64,000 bases of DNA from SHZL01 sp963708905 (GTDB lineage Bacteria > Pseudomonadota > Gammaproteobacteria > Xanthomonadales > SZUA-36), in contig CAVPUV010000081.1 of assembly GCA_963708905.1 (NCBI GenBank), forward strand, positions 1 through 64,000, given 5' to 3'. The translations under genes and the position numbers were made by a program. Numbering within the stretch: the stretch's first letter is position 1; each line of letters begins with the position of its first letter. Positions 51,308-60,395 of this stretch are shown piece by piece. Below the pieces are notes generated by a model. It was given only the letters and a program-made list of their open reading frames with translations. It had not been told where the DNA came from and did not search any database.

Positions 51308-52483
51308 TCATTTGATGGCACCCTGCTCGCGAAGGGACTGAATTTCGGCGCAGGACAAACCGAGTGAGTCCAGCACTTCGTCCGTGTCTTGTCCGGCACG
51401 TGGTGGCGGCGCAGGGGTGCCGGGCCGGGTGACGCTGAATCGGGGTGCGGGCGCGTTTTGTGCGATGCCGTCGATTTCGATGACCGAACTTCTCGCCTTG
51501 ATCTGCCGGTGCTCATTGACTTCCTGCAAGCTCAGCACCGGCGCAAAACACACCTCGGTGCCCTCCAGGATGGCGCACCATTGATCACGGGTTTTGCTGC
51601 GGAAGGCCTGTTCCAGCCGCCGCCGCAATGCGGGCCACTTGGCGGTGTTTGCGCCCCGGGTCAGTGCCGGCAGGTCGGACAGGGAGACGATCCCGGCATC
51701 GATGAAGTCCGCTGCGGGAATGCCGGTCAATTCCAGCAGCAGCCGGAAAAACTTGGGTTCCAGGGAACCGATCGCCACGAACCTGCCGTCGGCGGTTGCA
51801 TACGTGTCATAGAACGGCATCGCTCCGGCCAGCGGGCTCTGCCCGGTCCCGGCCGGGAACAGGCCGGCTGCCAGCATACCGAAGGACAAGGCCATCTGCG
51901 CCAGCGCGCCATCCACCATGGCGGCATCCACCACCTGACCCTTGGAAGATCGCTGTGCTTGCAGCAGCGCGCACAACATGCCGAAAGCGAGCAACATGCC
52001 GCCGCCGCCAAAATCTCCCACCAGGTTGAGTGGCGGCGCCGGCTTGCCACCCGCCGGACCGATGGCATGCAGGGCGCCGGACAGGGCGATGTAGTTGATG
52101 TCGTGGCCGGCCACCTTAGCCAGCGGTCCGCGCTGTCCCCAGCCGGTCATACGGCCATACACCAGTTTCGGATTGCGCGGCAGGCAGATGTCCGGGCCGA
52201 ATCCCAGGCGCTCGGCAACGCCCGGGCGGAAGCCCTCGAACAATGCATCGGCCTGGTCCGCCAGACGCAACAATATCTCCACGCCACGGAGATTCTTCAG
52301 ATTCAGTGCAATGGATTTGCGGCCGCGTGAGAGGGGGTCCGTGGGGGCGGGTGAGCCCGGTGGAGCGCTCTGCCGGTCCACGCGGATGACTTCAGCACCC
52401 ATATCCGCCAGCATCATGCCGCAGAACGGACCCGCACCCATGCCGGCGATTTCGATGATACGTATGCCTTGCAGCGGTCCCAT
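51308..52483 (-). CDS. Class III CoA-transferase / alpha-methylacyl-CoA racemase family protein
   Basis: A 391-aa protein. MGPLQGIRIIEIAGMGAGPFCGMMLADMGAEVIRVDR is the CaiB/BaiF-family N terminus, followed by NPKLVYGRMTGWGQ and DINYIALSGALHAIG, which carry the catalytic Asp/His region of racemases. GDFGGGGMLLAFGM is also typical of the AMACR branch. It is the last gene of a beta-oxidation operon, so epimerising 2-methylacyl-CoA (branched fatty acid or steroid side-chain degradation) is likely. Confidence 0.87.
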   Translation of the reverse strand: MGPLQGIRIIEIAGMGAGPFCGMMLADMGAEVIRVDRQSAPPGSPAPTDPLSRGRKSIALNLKNLRGVEILLRLADQADALFEGFRPGVAERLGFGPDICLPRNPKLVYGRMTGWGQRGPLAKVAGHDINYIALSGALHAIGPAGGKPAPPLNLVGDFGGGGMLLAFGMLCALLQAQRSSKGQVVDAAMVDGALAQMALSFGMLAAGLFPAGTGQSPLAGAMPFYDTYATADGRFVAIGSLEPKFFRLLLELTGIPAADFIDAGIVSLSDLPALTRGANTAKWPALRRRLEQAFRSKTRDQWCAILEGTEVCFAPVLSLQEVNEHRQIKARSSVIEIDGIAQNAPAPRFSVTRPGTPAPPPRAGQDTDEVLDSLGLSCAEIQSLREQGAIK

Positions 52484-52492
52484 GCGGTGCCG

Positions 52493-53659
52493 TCAACCGC
52501 CGAGCAACTTGCGTTCATCGAGGCCGATGCTGCGCGCGATGATCTCTTTCATGATTTCGGTGCTGCCGGCATAAATTCGCGACACCCGGGCGTCGGTAAA
52601 CATGTGCGAGATGCGGTACTCATCCATGTAGCCGGCGCCACCGTGCAGCTGCACGCACTCATCCATGACTTTCGATTCGGTTTCGGTGGCATGGTACTTG
52701 GCTTCAGCGGCCAGCTCGGCGCTCAATTCGCCGGCGTTATGCAGCAGTACACATTGGTCGATAAACGTCTGCGTGATGTCGAGCGCGGTGCGCATTTCGG
52801 CCATCTTGAAGCGGCTGTTCTGGAAGGCCGCGATCGGCCGGCCAAAAGCCTTGCGCTCAAGAATGTAGTCCATGGTGAGGTCGAAAGCGACCTGGGCATG
52901 CACAATTGCCTGGCTGGCGCTGATCAGACGCTCCTCGGCGAGGAAGTGCATCAGGTTGTAAAAGCCTCTTTCCGGGTCACCGAGTACGTTCTCCGCCGGC
53001 ACGCGGACGTTCTCAAAAAACAGCTCTGCCGTGTCCTGGGCCTTCATTCCCATCTTGCCCAGATTACGCCCACGACTGAAGCCCGCCATTTCTGCTTCGA
53101 TCACGAACAGGCCAAGGCCATGCGGTTTGTCCGGCACGGTGCGCGCTGCGGTGACAAACGCACCACCGTTGATGCCATTGGAAATATAGGTCTTGGAGCC
53201 ATTGACGATCCAGTCCTCGCCGTCCCGCAGGGCCCGCGTCCTGATGCCAGACAGATCGCTGCCGGCAGCGGGTTCCGACATGGCGATACCGAGTATGGTT
53301 TCGCCGCTGATGCACCGGGGCAGCAAGCGTTGCTTGAGCGCTTCGCTACCCAGCTGGCCGATGTAAGGTCCCACCAGGCGGCTGTGCAAAGTCAGGAACA
53401 GGCTGATATCGCCATGTCGAATGGTTTCTTCAATGACAATTTGCTCAAATCGAAAATCCGCCATGCCCAGTCCGCCGTATTTTTCATCGACCCACATGCA
53501 CAGCAAACCTTGTGCACCGGCTTTGAGGAAGGCGGACTTGTCGCAGATGCCGGATTTACGCCAGGTTTCGACATGCGGTTCGACTTCGGCCTGCATGAAG
53601 CGGCGGACCGAGTCGCGGAACATATCGTGTTCTTCTGCAAAAATCAGCCGCTTCATCAT
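52493..53659 (-). CDS. Acyl-CoA dehydrogenase
   Basis: A 388-aa flavoenzyme making the 2,3-double bond of acyl-CoA. SEPAAGSDLSGIRTRA and NGSKTYISNGINGG surround FAD. ERLISASQAIVHAQVAFDLTMDYI leads to CVQLHGGAGYMDEYRISHMFTDARVSRIYAGSTEIMKEIIAR, which includes the region of the catalytic Glu; Glu is in YAGSTEIMKE. The third gene of the unit, 26 nt after the multifunctional enzyme, and 9 nt before the CoA-transferase. Confidence 0.93.
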   Translation of the reverse strand: MMKRLIFAEEHDMFRDSVRRFMQAEVEPHVETWRKSGICDKSAFLKAGAQGLLCMWVDEKYGGLGMADFRFEQIVIEETIRHGDISLFLTLHSRLVGPYIGQLGSEALKQRLLPRCISGETILGIAMSEPAAGSDLSGIRTRALRDGEDWIVNGSKTYISNGINGGAFVTAARTVPDKPHGLGLFVIEAEMAGFSRGRNLGKMGMKAQDTAELFFENVRVPAENVLGDPERGFYNLMHFLAEERLISASQAIVHAQVAFDLTMDYILERKAFGRPIAAFQNSRFKMAEMRTALDITQTFIDQCVLLHNAGELSAELAAEAKYHATETESKVMDECVQLHGGAGYMDEYRISHMFTDARVSRIYAGSTEIMKEIIARSIGLDERKLLGG

Positions 53660-53685
53660 GTGAGCCCTCTGCTCATGCGGTGCCG

Positions 53686-55830
53686 TCAGGCATGAAAGGC
53701 CTGGTTGTTTTCAGCCCGTTCACGCAACCAGGCGGAGACGGCAAAGCGCGGCCCGAATGCCTTGGCCAGGCGATCGCATGCGGCGACGAAATGCCCAATG
53801 CCGATGGTGTCGATATAAGACAGCGTACCACCTGTCCAGGCCGGAAAGCCGATACCCAGCACGGAACCAACGTCGGCATCGGCGGGATGGGTTATGACAT
53901 TCTCTTCAAAACAGCGCGCGGATTCCAGCGCCTGTATGTAAAGCAAACGCTGCTTGAGCTCCGCGACATCCGGTTGTTCTGCGCGTTGCGGGAAGTGCTC
54001 GGCCAGGCCCGGCCAGAGGTGTTTCTTTCCATCCACCGGGTATTGGTAGAAGCCGGCGCCATGGCGTTTGCCCTTGCGCTGCAGTTTTTCGACCATCGTG
54101 GCGATTACTTGCTGTGCCGGATCGGCTGGATAGGTCTGGCCCAATGCTGCGGCGGTTGCTTTGCCGATTTTCCAGGCCAGTTCAATGGCCACTTCGTCGG
54201 TTACCACCAATGGTCCGACCGGCATCCCCGCCATTTTCGCCGCGTTTTCGATCAATGCCGGCTTGATACCTTCGGCCAGCATCCGGATGCCTTCGCTGGT
54301 GAAAGTGGTGAATACACGACTGGTAAAGAAACCGCGGCTGTCGTTTACCACGATCGGCGTCTTGCCGATCTGTTGAACAAAATCCAGACTGCGGGCGATC
54401 GCCTCATTGGAGGTTTTGGCGCCAACAATGACTTCCACCAGTGGCATCCTGTCCACCGGGGAGAAGAAGTGAATGCCGATAAATTGCTGCGGCCTTTTCG
54501 ATGCCTCGGCGAGCCCGGTAATGGGCAAAGTGGAGGTATTGCTGGCGAAGATGGCAGTAGTGGGTATGACCGCCTCGGCTTTGGCCGTGACCTCCGCCTT
54601 GATTTCAACGTTTTCAAACACCGCCTCGACAACCAGATCACAGCCATCGAGGTCTGCATGGTCCGCCGTGGTATGGATCAAACCCAACAGCTGGTCTTTT
54701 TTTTCCGCTGTCGCATGGCCACGGCTGATGGCTTTGTCCATCAAGCCGGTGGAATAGGCTTTGCCGTGTTCTGCCTTTTCCCGGTCGGAATCCAGTAAAA
54801 CCACGTTGATGCCTGCCCTGGCTGACACGTAGGCGATGCCGGCGCCCATCATGCCGGCGCCGAGTATGCCGAGTTTTTTCACCTGCGATTTTTCGATGCC
54901 CTCAGGACGCCGGCTGAGCTTGTCGGCTGCACCCTTGTTGAGGAACAAGGTGCGCATCATGTTGCGTGCTATGGGACCGGTCAACAGTGTGGCGAAGTAC
55001 TGGGATTCGATGTTCAAGCCGGTGTCGATCGGAGTGATACAACCCTCATAAATAGCCGACATGGCTGCAATGGGGGCAGGGTAGTTATGCTGGGTTTTAC
55101 CCGCCAGCAGGGCGGTGCCGACCATCAGGTTCTGGGCGTTCTTTGGCGTCATCGCGCCAGCGCCGCCAGGTACTTTGAAACCCTTCTTGTCCCAGGGCTG
55201 CAGCGGATCGCCGCACTGTATCAGCCAGGCCCGCGCTCGTTCCACCACCTTATCCGCGGGCGCCAGCTCATGCACAATGCCGAGTTGCAGCGCTTTTTGC
55301 GCATTCACGTTGGTGCATTGAAGGATCAGCGGCAGCGTCTCTGCCATGCCGATCAGTCTGGGCAGCCGCTGTGTTCCACCGCCACCGGGCAGCAGGCCAA
55401 TATTCACTTCCGGAAAGCCGACGACGGCTTTGGCGTCATCCACCATGACACGGTAGTGACAGGCCAGGCACAGTTCCAGGCCGCCACCCAGCGCCAGACC
55501 ATTGATGGCGGCTGCGAAGGGTTTGCCGCAGGTTTCCATCCTGCGCAGACGGCGATTCAGCGCAAAGCTCCAGTCGAATGCCTCTTTGCGGGTCATTCCG
55601 CGGTCATAAGCGGTGACCAGGTCCTTGATATCGGCGCCGGCAATAAACGCTTTCTTGCCGGAAGTTATTACGGCGCCTTTCACCTCCCCGTCAGCAGCGA
55701 CACGCTCGATCAGGGTTTCCAGGTCCTGCAACAGTTCCGCTGCCAGGACGTTCATGGACTTGCCCGGCAGATCGATGGTGAGGATGGCGATACCGTCGCT
55801 GTCGACGGTGTAGTGAATGCTGTTGGTCAT
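53686..55830 (-). CDS. Enoyl-CoA hydratase / 3-hydroxyacyl-CoA dehydrogenase multifunctional protein (FadJ/FadB type)
   Basis: A 714-aa fusion from ATG 55830 (MTNSIHYTV); an open frame to 55920 adds a His-rich non-coding stretch. The N-terminal hydratase has AFIAGADIKDLV and NGLALGGGLELCLACHYRV with VGFPEVNIGLLPGGGGTQRLPRL. The dehydrogenase has ILGAGMMGAGIAYVSARAG (NAD site) and GIHFFSPVDRMPLVEVI with the catalytic His. It performs two beta-oxidation steps, and with the adjacent thiolase makes the usual fadBA-type pair. Confidence 0.93.
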   Translation of the reverse strand: MTNSIHYTVDSDGIAILTIDLPGKSMNVLAAELLQDLETLIERVAADGEVKGAVITSGKKAFIAGADIKDLVTAYDRGMTRKEAFDWSFALNRRLRRMETCGKPFAAAINGLALGGGLELCLACHYRVMVDDAKAVVGFPEVNIGLLPGGGGTQRLPRLIGMAETLPLILQCTNVNAQKALQLGIVHELAPADKVVERARAWLIQCGDPLQPWDKKGFKVPGGAGAMTPKNAQNLMVGTALLAGKTQHNYPAPIAAMSAIYEGCITPIDTGLNIESQYFATLLTGPIARNMMRTLFLNKGAADKLSRRPEGIEKSQVKKLGILGAGMMGAGIAYVSARAGINVVLLDSDREKAEHGKAYSTGLMDKAISRGHATAEKKDQLLGLIHTTADHADLDGCDLVVEAVFENVEIKAEVTAKAEAVIPTTAIFASNTSTLPITGLAEASKRPQQFIGIHFFSPVDRMPLVEVIVGAKTSNEAIARSLDFVQQIGKTPIVVNDSRGFFTSRVFTTFTSEGIRMLAEGIKPALIENAAKMAGMPVGPLVVTDEVAIELAWKIGKATAAALGQTYPADPAQQVIATMVEKLQRKGKRHGAGFYQYPVDGKKHLWPGLAEHFPQRAEQPDVAELKQRLLYIQALESARCFEENVITHPADADVGSVLGIGFPAWTGGTLSYIDTIGIGHFVAACDRLAKAFGPRFAVSAWLRERAENNQAFHA

Positions 55831-55871
55831 GTGATCAATATCTCTCGTGGATGGTTCGCCCGGCGGGGCTA

Positions 55872-57080
55872 TCAGATGCGCTCGATGATGGTGGCCGTGC
55901 CCATGCCGGCGCCGATGCACAACGAAATCAGGGCCGTGCCCAGGTTGCGGCGCTCGAGTTCATCCAGCACGGTCCCCAGGATCATTGCACCCGTGGCACC
56001 GAGAGGATGACCCATCGCAATGGCGCCGCCGTTCACGTTGATCCTGTCGTGAGCAATGTCGAGTTGCTGCATGTACAGCAGCACCACCGCGGCAAAGGCT
56101 TCGTTGAGTTCAAACAGGTCGATATCGGCAGTGCTCATACCTGCCCGCTGCAATACTTTCCGGGTTGCCGGGGCCGGACCGGTCAACATGATCGTGGGTT
56201 CGCTGCCGATGGAGGCAAAAGCACGAACACGCGCCCTAGGCTTCAGGCCGATCTTCTCCCCGGCCTCCTTGCTACCCACCAACACGGCAGCAGCACCGTC
56301 GACAATGCCGCTGGAGTTGGCCGCGGTGTGCACGTGGTCGATGAATTCGACCTCGGGGTAGCGCTGCAGCGCGACCGCGTCGAAACCGCCCTGATCTCCC
56401 GTAATCACAAAGGCCGGATTCAGGCTGGAAAGGCTTTCCATGGTGGACTCCGGGCGCATGTGTTCATCCTTGTCCAGCACGACTTCGCCGATATGGTTTT
56501 TGATCGGCAGTACGGCTTTCTTGAAGTAGCCGTTATTCCAAGCGTGGGCGGCACGTTTTTGGCTTGCCAATGCATAGGTGTCAAGATCGGTGCGCGAGAA
56601 GCCATATTTCGTTGCAACCAGATCGGCACTAATACCCTGCGGGACGAAGTAGAGGTCGTAGGCCACCTGCGGATCGGTGGCCCATGCGCCGCCGTCCGAG
56701 GCCATGGGTACGCGTGACATACATTCCACGCCACCGCCGATCACCAGATCTGACTGGCGGGCCATCACTTGCGCAGCCGCGGTGTTCACGGCTTCCAGGC
56801 CGGATGCGCAGAAGCGATTGAGCTGTTTTCCCGCCACGGTCTGCGCGTAGCCGGCGTTGAGGACGGCGGCACGGGCAATGTCCGCGCCTTGTTCACCCAC
56901 CGGGGTGACACAACCGAACACGACATCATCGACCAGCGAGGTGTCGAGCCTGTTGCGATCACGTACGGCGGCCAGAACCTGACTGCAAAGATTGATTGGT
57001 GTTATGCCATGCAGTGAGCCATTGGCCCGGCCGCGGCCGCGCGGTGAGCGGACATGGTCGTAAATAAATGCATCTGTCAT
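55872..57080 (-). CDS. Acetyl-CoA acyltransferase (thiolase)
   Basis: A 402-aa thiolase. QLNRFCASGLEAVNTAAAQV has the nucleophilic Cys (about residue 90), NVNGGAIAMGHPLGATGAMIL the catalytic His, and ALISLCIGAGMGTATIIER the second Cys. It leads a four-gene minus-strand unit with the multifunctional protein (41 nt on), acyl-CoA dehydrogenase and CoA-transferase. Confidence 0.95.
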   Translation of the reverse strand: MTDAFIYDHVRSPRGRGRANGSLHGITPINLCSQVLAAVRDRNRLDTSLVDDVVFGCVTPVGEQGADIARAAVLNAGYAQTVAGKQLNRFCASGLEAVNTAAAQVMARQSDLVIGGGVECMSRVPMASDGGAWATDPQVAYDLYFVPQGISADLVATKYGFSRTDLDTYALASQKRAAHAWNNGYFKKAVLPIKNHIGEVVLDKDEHMRPESTMESLSSLNPAFVITGDQGGFDAVALQRYPEVEFIDHVHTAANSSGIVDGAAAVLVGSKEAGEKIGLKPRARVRAFASIGSEPTIMLTGPAPATRKVLQRAGMSTADIDLFELNEAFAAVVLLYMQQLDIAHDRINVNGGAIAMGHPLGATGAMILGTVLDELERRNLGTALISLCIGAGMGTATIIERI

Positions 57081-57237
57081 TTGCTTTCCTTGTTTTACCC
57101 GCAGGTGGGGTGCAGTAATTCGTTGGCGGCGCTGATCATCCCGTCTTGAGCCAGGACAGTGGGTTGCGGACTTTGATCTTTAACCGGTATATGCGCCCTG
57201 TCAATGATGTTGATCACGCAGCACAACTTTCAAATAC

Positions 57238-57290
57238 GTCATTCCGGGATTCGCGAAGCAAATCCTGGAATCCACTGGGCATGGACGGGA
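57238..57290. repeat. REP-like extragenic palindrome
   Basis: ACGTCATTCCGGGATTCGCG followed by AAGCAAATCCTGGAATCC shows the GTCATTCC / GGATTCC pattern of the REP-like units near 6948-7070 and 17138-17212. It lies in a 233-bp gap between the thiolase and DUF3501 genes with no other visible content. Confidence 0.5.
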
Positions 57291-57313
57291 ATTTCCAGCC
57301 GCCAGGCGCCCGA

Positions 57314-57895
57314 CTAATCCAGGTCCTGCATCAGTGAAAAACGGGTTTTTGCGGGCACGATCACCCGGTGGCTGTAGCCCTCATGGTCCGAACCGAAGAA
57401 CAGAGCGGCGCCGTCGCGCAAGCCTTGGATCATCCCGTCTGTCAGTTCAAAACGCATGAAATGCACGGCAGAGGTTTTTTCTTCCGTGGAGCGATCCAGG
57501 TCTTCATTGGCGATGGCAAAGACTTTCTCATGGCCCTCCACCTGTATCCAGACCAGGTGTTCCAGGCCAACCAGTTGCGCCAGCCGACGCCGGCGGACAG
57601 CCACATCTTCGAATTCCAGCATCGCCGTGGCCTTTAAATTGCGCCCGTCCGGTATCAGCGGGTTGTAGGTATCCAATTCCTCCTGGATCGCGGCCGCCTC
57701 GAAAATTCGCTCGATGCGCAGCATCTCCTGCACCTGGTATTGAACGGTGAGGCGGTCTTCGAAGTGCAGCGCAAGGCTCGGACCGACATCGACGCGGCGG
57801 ATCTTCTTATGCTCGATCACACGATTACGAAACGCGCTGCGCTGATCGGCGTAGGTTTCGAGGGGGAAGAGGTCCTGCCGGGTCAGGTAATTCAT
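57314..57895 (-). CDS. DUF3501 family protein
   Basis: A 193-aa protein starting MNYLTRQDLFPLETYADQR; the middle carries VGPSLALHFEDRLTVQYQVQEMLRIERI and ELDTYNPLIPDGRNLKATAMLEF, which I recognise as DUF3501. These genes recur with rubrerythrin and an Fe-S heterodisulfide-reductase-like gene, exactly as here, so it likely serves an oxidative-stress or redox module. Mechanism unknown. Its start overlaps the Fe-S gene stop (57892-57895). Confidence 0.87.
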   Translation of the reverse strand: MNYLTRQDLFPLETYADQRSAFRNRVIEHKKIRRVDVGPSLALHFEDRLTVQYQVQEMLRIERIFEAAAIQEELDTYNPLIPDGRNLKATAMLEFEDVAVRRRRLAQLVGLEHLVWIQVEGHEKVFAIANEDLDRSTEEKTSAVHFMRFELTDGMIQGLRDGAALFFGSDHEGYSHRVIVPAKTRFSLMQDLD

Positions 57896-59217
57896 ATGCC
57901 ATAAGCCTTGCGTAACAGCGTCAGGGGATTCGTCTCGGCATTCTTCAGTTCCAGGCCGTCAGCAATCTGCGTTGCGGCCATGGGGCAATCCGAAACCAGG
58001 TAATCAGCTGCCGTTTTCTTTACCCGGCTGATCGCCGCGCGTGCGATTTTTTGTGATTTCTCGTAGGTTCCGGCACGCACGCCATAGGTGCCATCATGGC
58101 CGGAACAACGCTCGATCACTTCGATTGTGGTGCCCGGCACCAGCGACAAAACGTCTTTGGTTTTGGGCCCAATGTTCTGTACCCGCTGGTGACAGGGCAC
58201 ATGCCAGGCGACGGTGCCGAGTTCCAGCTTGAATTGCGTGTTCAAAAATCCCGCTTTGTGACGGTGCATCAGGTATTCAAAGGGGTCGAAAATATGCCGC
58301 TTCACTTTCCGGATGTCGCTATCGTCGGGATACATCAGCGGCAGTTCCTGTTTGAACATCAGTACGCAGGACGGGACAGCCGCAACAAGGTCCCAGCCTT
58401 GATCGATCAGGTGCACCAGCTGAGGAATATTGCTGCGGCGGTATTTGTCGACGGCGTCAAGATCACCCTGCTCGAATTTGGGCATGCCGCAGCATTCCTC
58501 ACGTTCGGTGAGGCGCACCGGAATGCCGTTGTGCTCGAATACTTTGATCAGGTCCTGACCAATGTCCGGTGTATTCACGTTGCAGTAACAGGTGGCGAAC
58601 AGCGCGACCTTTCCCCGGGTTGGTCCCGCCGCCTGAATGGCCACAGCGGCAGGGATACGGCCCTGGTCCCGGCGGCGCAAGGTAGCGGAATGAAACTCCG
58701 GCAGGTGGGCGCGATGATCCAGGTCCAGCGTTTTTTCCAACACTTTGCGCATGGCGGCATTGCCGTTGGCGGCATTGATGATGTTGGCGACCACGGGCAG
58801 GCTGCCGATTTTACCCTGGATACCGGTATTGCTGAGCAGTTTATGGCTGAGCTTGCGTTCGCCCTTTTTGAACTGCACAGCTTTGGCGCGCAGCATCAAG
58901 TGCGGGAAGTCCACGTTCCATTCGTGTGGCGGCACGTAAGGACACTTGGTCTGGTAACACAGGTCGCACAGGAAGCACTGGTCGACCACTTTGCGGTAGT
59001 CTTCCCTGGCGACCCCATCAACTTCCATTGTGGACGAACCATCCACGAGGTCGAACAGCGTGGGGAAGGCATCGCACAGCGCAACGCAGCGGCGGCAGCC
59101 GTGACAGATGTTGAACACCCGAGCGAGTTCCCCGAGTAAGGCCTCCTCACGGTAAAATTCCGCATCCTGCCATCCCAGCGGGTGGCGGGTAGGGGCCCCG
59201 AGGCTGCCTTCACGCAT
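57892..59217 (-). CDS. Fe-S binding heterodisulfide reductase / GlpC-like protein
   Basis: A 441-aa protein from ATG 59217 (MREGSLGAPTRHPLGW, where I expect the family to start). FNICHGCRRCVALCDAFP and QCFLCDLCYQTKCPYVPP are two 4Fe-4S ferredoxin-type motifs. Two CCG-type domains follow: ATCYCNVN with EECCGMPKFEQ, and HVPCHQRVQ with ERCSGHDGTYG, where the second Cys of the last pair is replaced. The long open frame reaches a GTG at 59247 and an ATG at 59235, but these lie in the arm of a family B element. No good Shine-Dalgarno remains. Confidence 0.85.
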   Translation of the reverse strand: MREGSLGAPTRHPLGWQDAEFYREEALLGELARVFNICHGCRRCVALCDAFPTLFDLVDGSSTMEVDGVAREDYRKVVDQCFLCDLCYQTKCPYVPPHEWNVDFPHLMLRAKAVQFKKGERKLSHKLLSNTGIQGKIGSLPVVANIINAANGNAAMRKVLEKTLDLDHRAHLPEFHSATLRRRDQGRIPAAVAIQAAGPTRGKVALFATCYCNVNTPDIGQDLIKVFEHNGIPVRLTEREECCGMPKFEQGDLDAVDKYRRSNIPQLVHLIDQGWDLVAAVPSCVLMFKQELPLMYPDDSDIRKVKRHIFDPFEYLMHRHKAGFLNTQFKLELGTVAWHVPCHQRVQNIGPKTKDVLSLVPGTTIEVIERCSGHDGTYGVRAGTYEKSQKIARAAISRVKKTAADYLVSDCPMAATQIADGLELKNAETNPLTLLRKAYGI

Positions 59218-59222
59218 GCCAG

Positions 59223-59486
59223 TACCGTGACCCATATATTTCGACACGACCAGCGCGTCGCTGACCGGTCAGATGCAAGACGCGCTTGCGCAGGAAGGGC
59301 GGGCCCCCTTTCCAGCAAGCGCAACGCCGCAGATGGCCGGTCAGCGGCGCGCCCGAAGGGAGCCCCCGGGATGCACCAGGACGGCGTTGCACCGTTTGAC
59401 AAGGACCGGGCCATTGCCTGCGCGGTGCGCCTTGTCCTGGCACATCCGGGGGGCTCTGGTTGTATCGAAATATATGGGTCACGGTA
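59223..59486. mobile_element. MITE-like element family B, copy 2 (264 bp) inside the rubrerythrin operon
   Basis: Terminal inverted repeat of 31 bp with two mismatches, starting TACCGTGACCCATATATTTC and ending in the inverse, bounded by TA. The interior (about 59320-59457) resembles the element at 36580-36848. It ends 6 nt from the ATG of the Fe-S gene and separates it from the rubrerythrin gene. Both end sequences differ from copy 1, so only the inside is shared; terminal divergence or recombination is possible. Confidence 0.65.
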
Positions 59487-59538
59487 TACTAGTGTCTCCT
59501 GTAAAAATGATCCTTGTCTTCGCGCGATAAAGCCCGCC

Positions 59539-59561
59539 GCCATGCCGGACCGGGTCCGGCA
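59539..59561. repeat. Perfect 10-bp-arm hairpin downstream of rubrerythrin
   Basis: CATGCCGGAC (59539-59548) and GTCCGGCATG (59552-59561) form a hairpin with a 3-nt loop. No T-tract follows on the minus strand, so it may be a REP-like unit or a stability element and not a classic terminator. It lies in the 388-bp gap (59218-59605) that otherwise holds the family B element. Confidence 0.6.
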
Positions 59562-59605
59562 TGACTTTGTTCCCAGGTCATCGCCGATGACGGCAGATGA
59601 GGCAA

Positions 59606-60022
59606 TCAGCCCAACTCGTCAAGAGCCCTTTGAAAGCGGTTGGCATGTGAACGTTCGGCCTTGGCCAGGGTCTCGAACCAGTCAGCGATTTCGCCAAAGC
59701 CTTCATCGCGGGCAGCGCGTGCCATACCAGGATACATATCGGTATATTCGTGCGTTTCACCGGCAATAGCTGCTTTAAGATTGCTCGCAGTGGGACCGAT
59801 CGGCAGGCCGGTCGCCGGGTCGCCGGTCTCTTCCAGGTATTCAAGGTGACCGTGTGCATGTCCGGTTTCGCCCTCGGCGGTGGAACGGAACACCGCGGAC
59901 ACGTCATTGTAGCCTTCGACATCGGCGCGTGCCGCGAAGTACAGGTAACGGCGGTTTGCCTGCGATTCTCCGGCAAATGCATCCTTGAGATTCTGTTCGG
60001 TTTTTGATCCTTTCAGTGACAT
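59606..60022 (-). CDS. Rubrerythrin-type diiron protein without rubredoxin domain (erythrin)
   Basis: A 138-aa ferritin-like four-helix protein from ATG 60022, which has GGAGG 10 nt upstream. Diiron ligands are in FAGESQANRRYLYFA (Glu), STAEGETGHAHGHLEYL (ExxH), AIAGETHEYTDMYP and LAKAERSHANRFQRAL. The C-terminal rubredoxin-like Cys4 site of classic rubrerythrin is absent, as in erythrins. It would reduce peroxide; the Fe-S partner downstream could deliver electrons. Confidence 0.93.
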   Translation of the reverse strand: MSLKGSKTEQNLKDAFAGESQANRRYLYFAARADVEGYNDVSAVFRSTAEGETGHAHGHLEYLEETGDPATGLPIGPTASNLKAAIAGETHEYTDMYPGMARAARDEGFGEIADWFETLAKAERSHANRFQRALDELG

Positions 60023-60075
60023 GGTGACTAATCCTCCGTTAATGGTGATCGAATTCGGGAATACAGCATAGTCCA

Positions 60076-60091
60076 CACCTATGAATAGGTG
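60076..60091. promoter_or_regulatory. Palindrome upstream of the rubrerythrin operon, candidate operator
   Basis: CACCTAT-GA-ATAGGTG is a perfect inverted repeat 54 nt upstream of the rubrerythrin ATG, next to an AT-rich stretch. Redox and iron regulators use such sites, but the exact regulator cannot be named from this motif. Confidence 0.5.
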
Positions 60092-60395
60092 AAATTGATT
60101 TTTATAATCGAATGCATAGACTCAGACAATGAACTGTTTGCCGCGGCAGAATCATCGTGAATCAGACAGGATCACAGATAATAAGCAGTTGAACAGATGG
60201 GATTGCTGTGGTGGAATGCGCCCTGTTTCCCCATGACGGACGATCCCTTGATCGACGCGGTCAGAGCCCGGATCGGAAAACCGGAAGTTCTCCTCATCCT
60301 GATAACCGTTATCGTGTTTACTGTGAAGGGACGTTGACCGGGGGCCTGGCGACTTGCATACTTGCATGCACATTGCATGATACGCGGAGGAAGTC
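60092..60395. other. Intergenic region with candidate FitA operator
   Basis: No convincing gene. At 60354-60378 TTGCAT occurs three times, the last two forming ATGCA-CAT-TGCAT, just before the GGAGGA of the antitoxin gene. This is a plausible autoregulatory operator. A 46-residue ORF (60197-60337) lacks a ribosome-binding site and is listed among rejected items. Confidence 0.45.

Noticed and set aside
59210..59482. ORF on the minus strand beginning MTHIFRYNQ
   Set aside because: It is contained in the palindromic family B element and arises from its inverted end.
60197..60337. 46-residue plus-strand ORF ending in a hydrophobic stretch (VLLILITVIVFTV)
   Set aside because: It resembles a small membrane toxin in outline but has no Shine-Dalgarno and no family match that I know; too weak to list.
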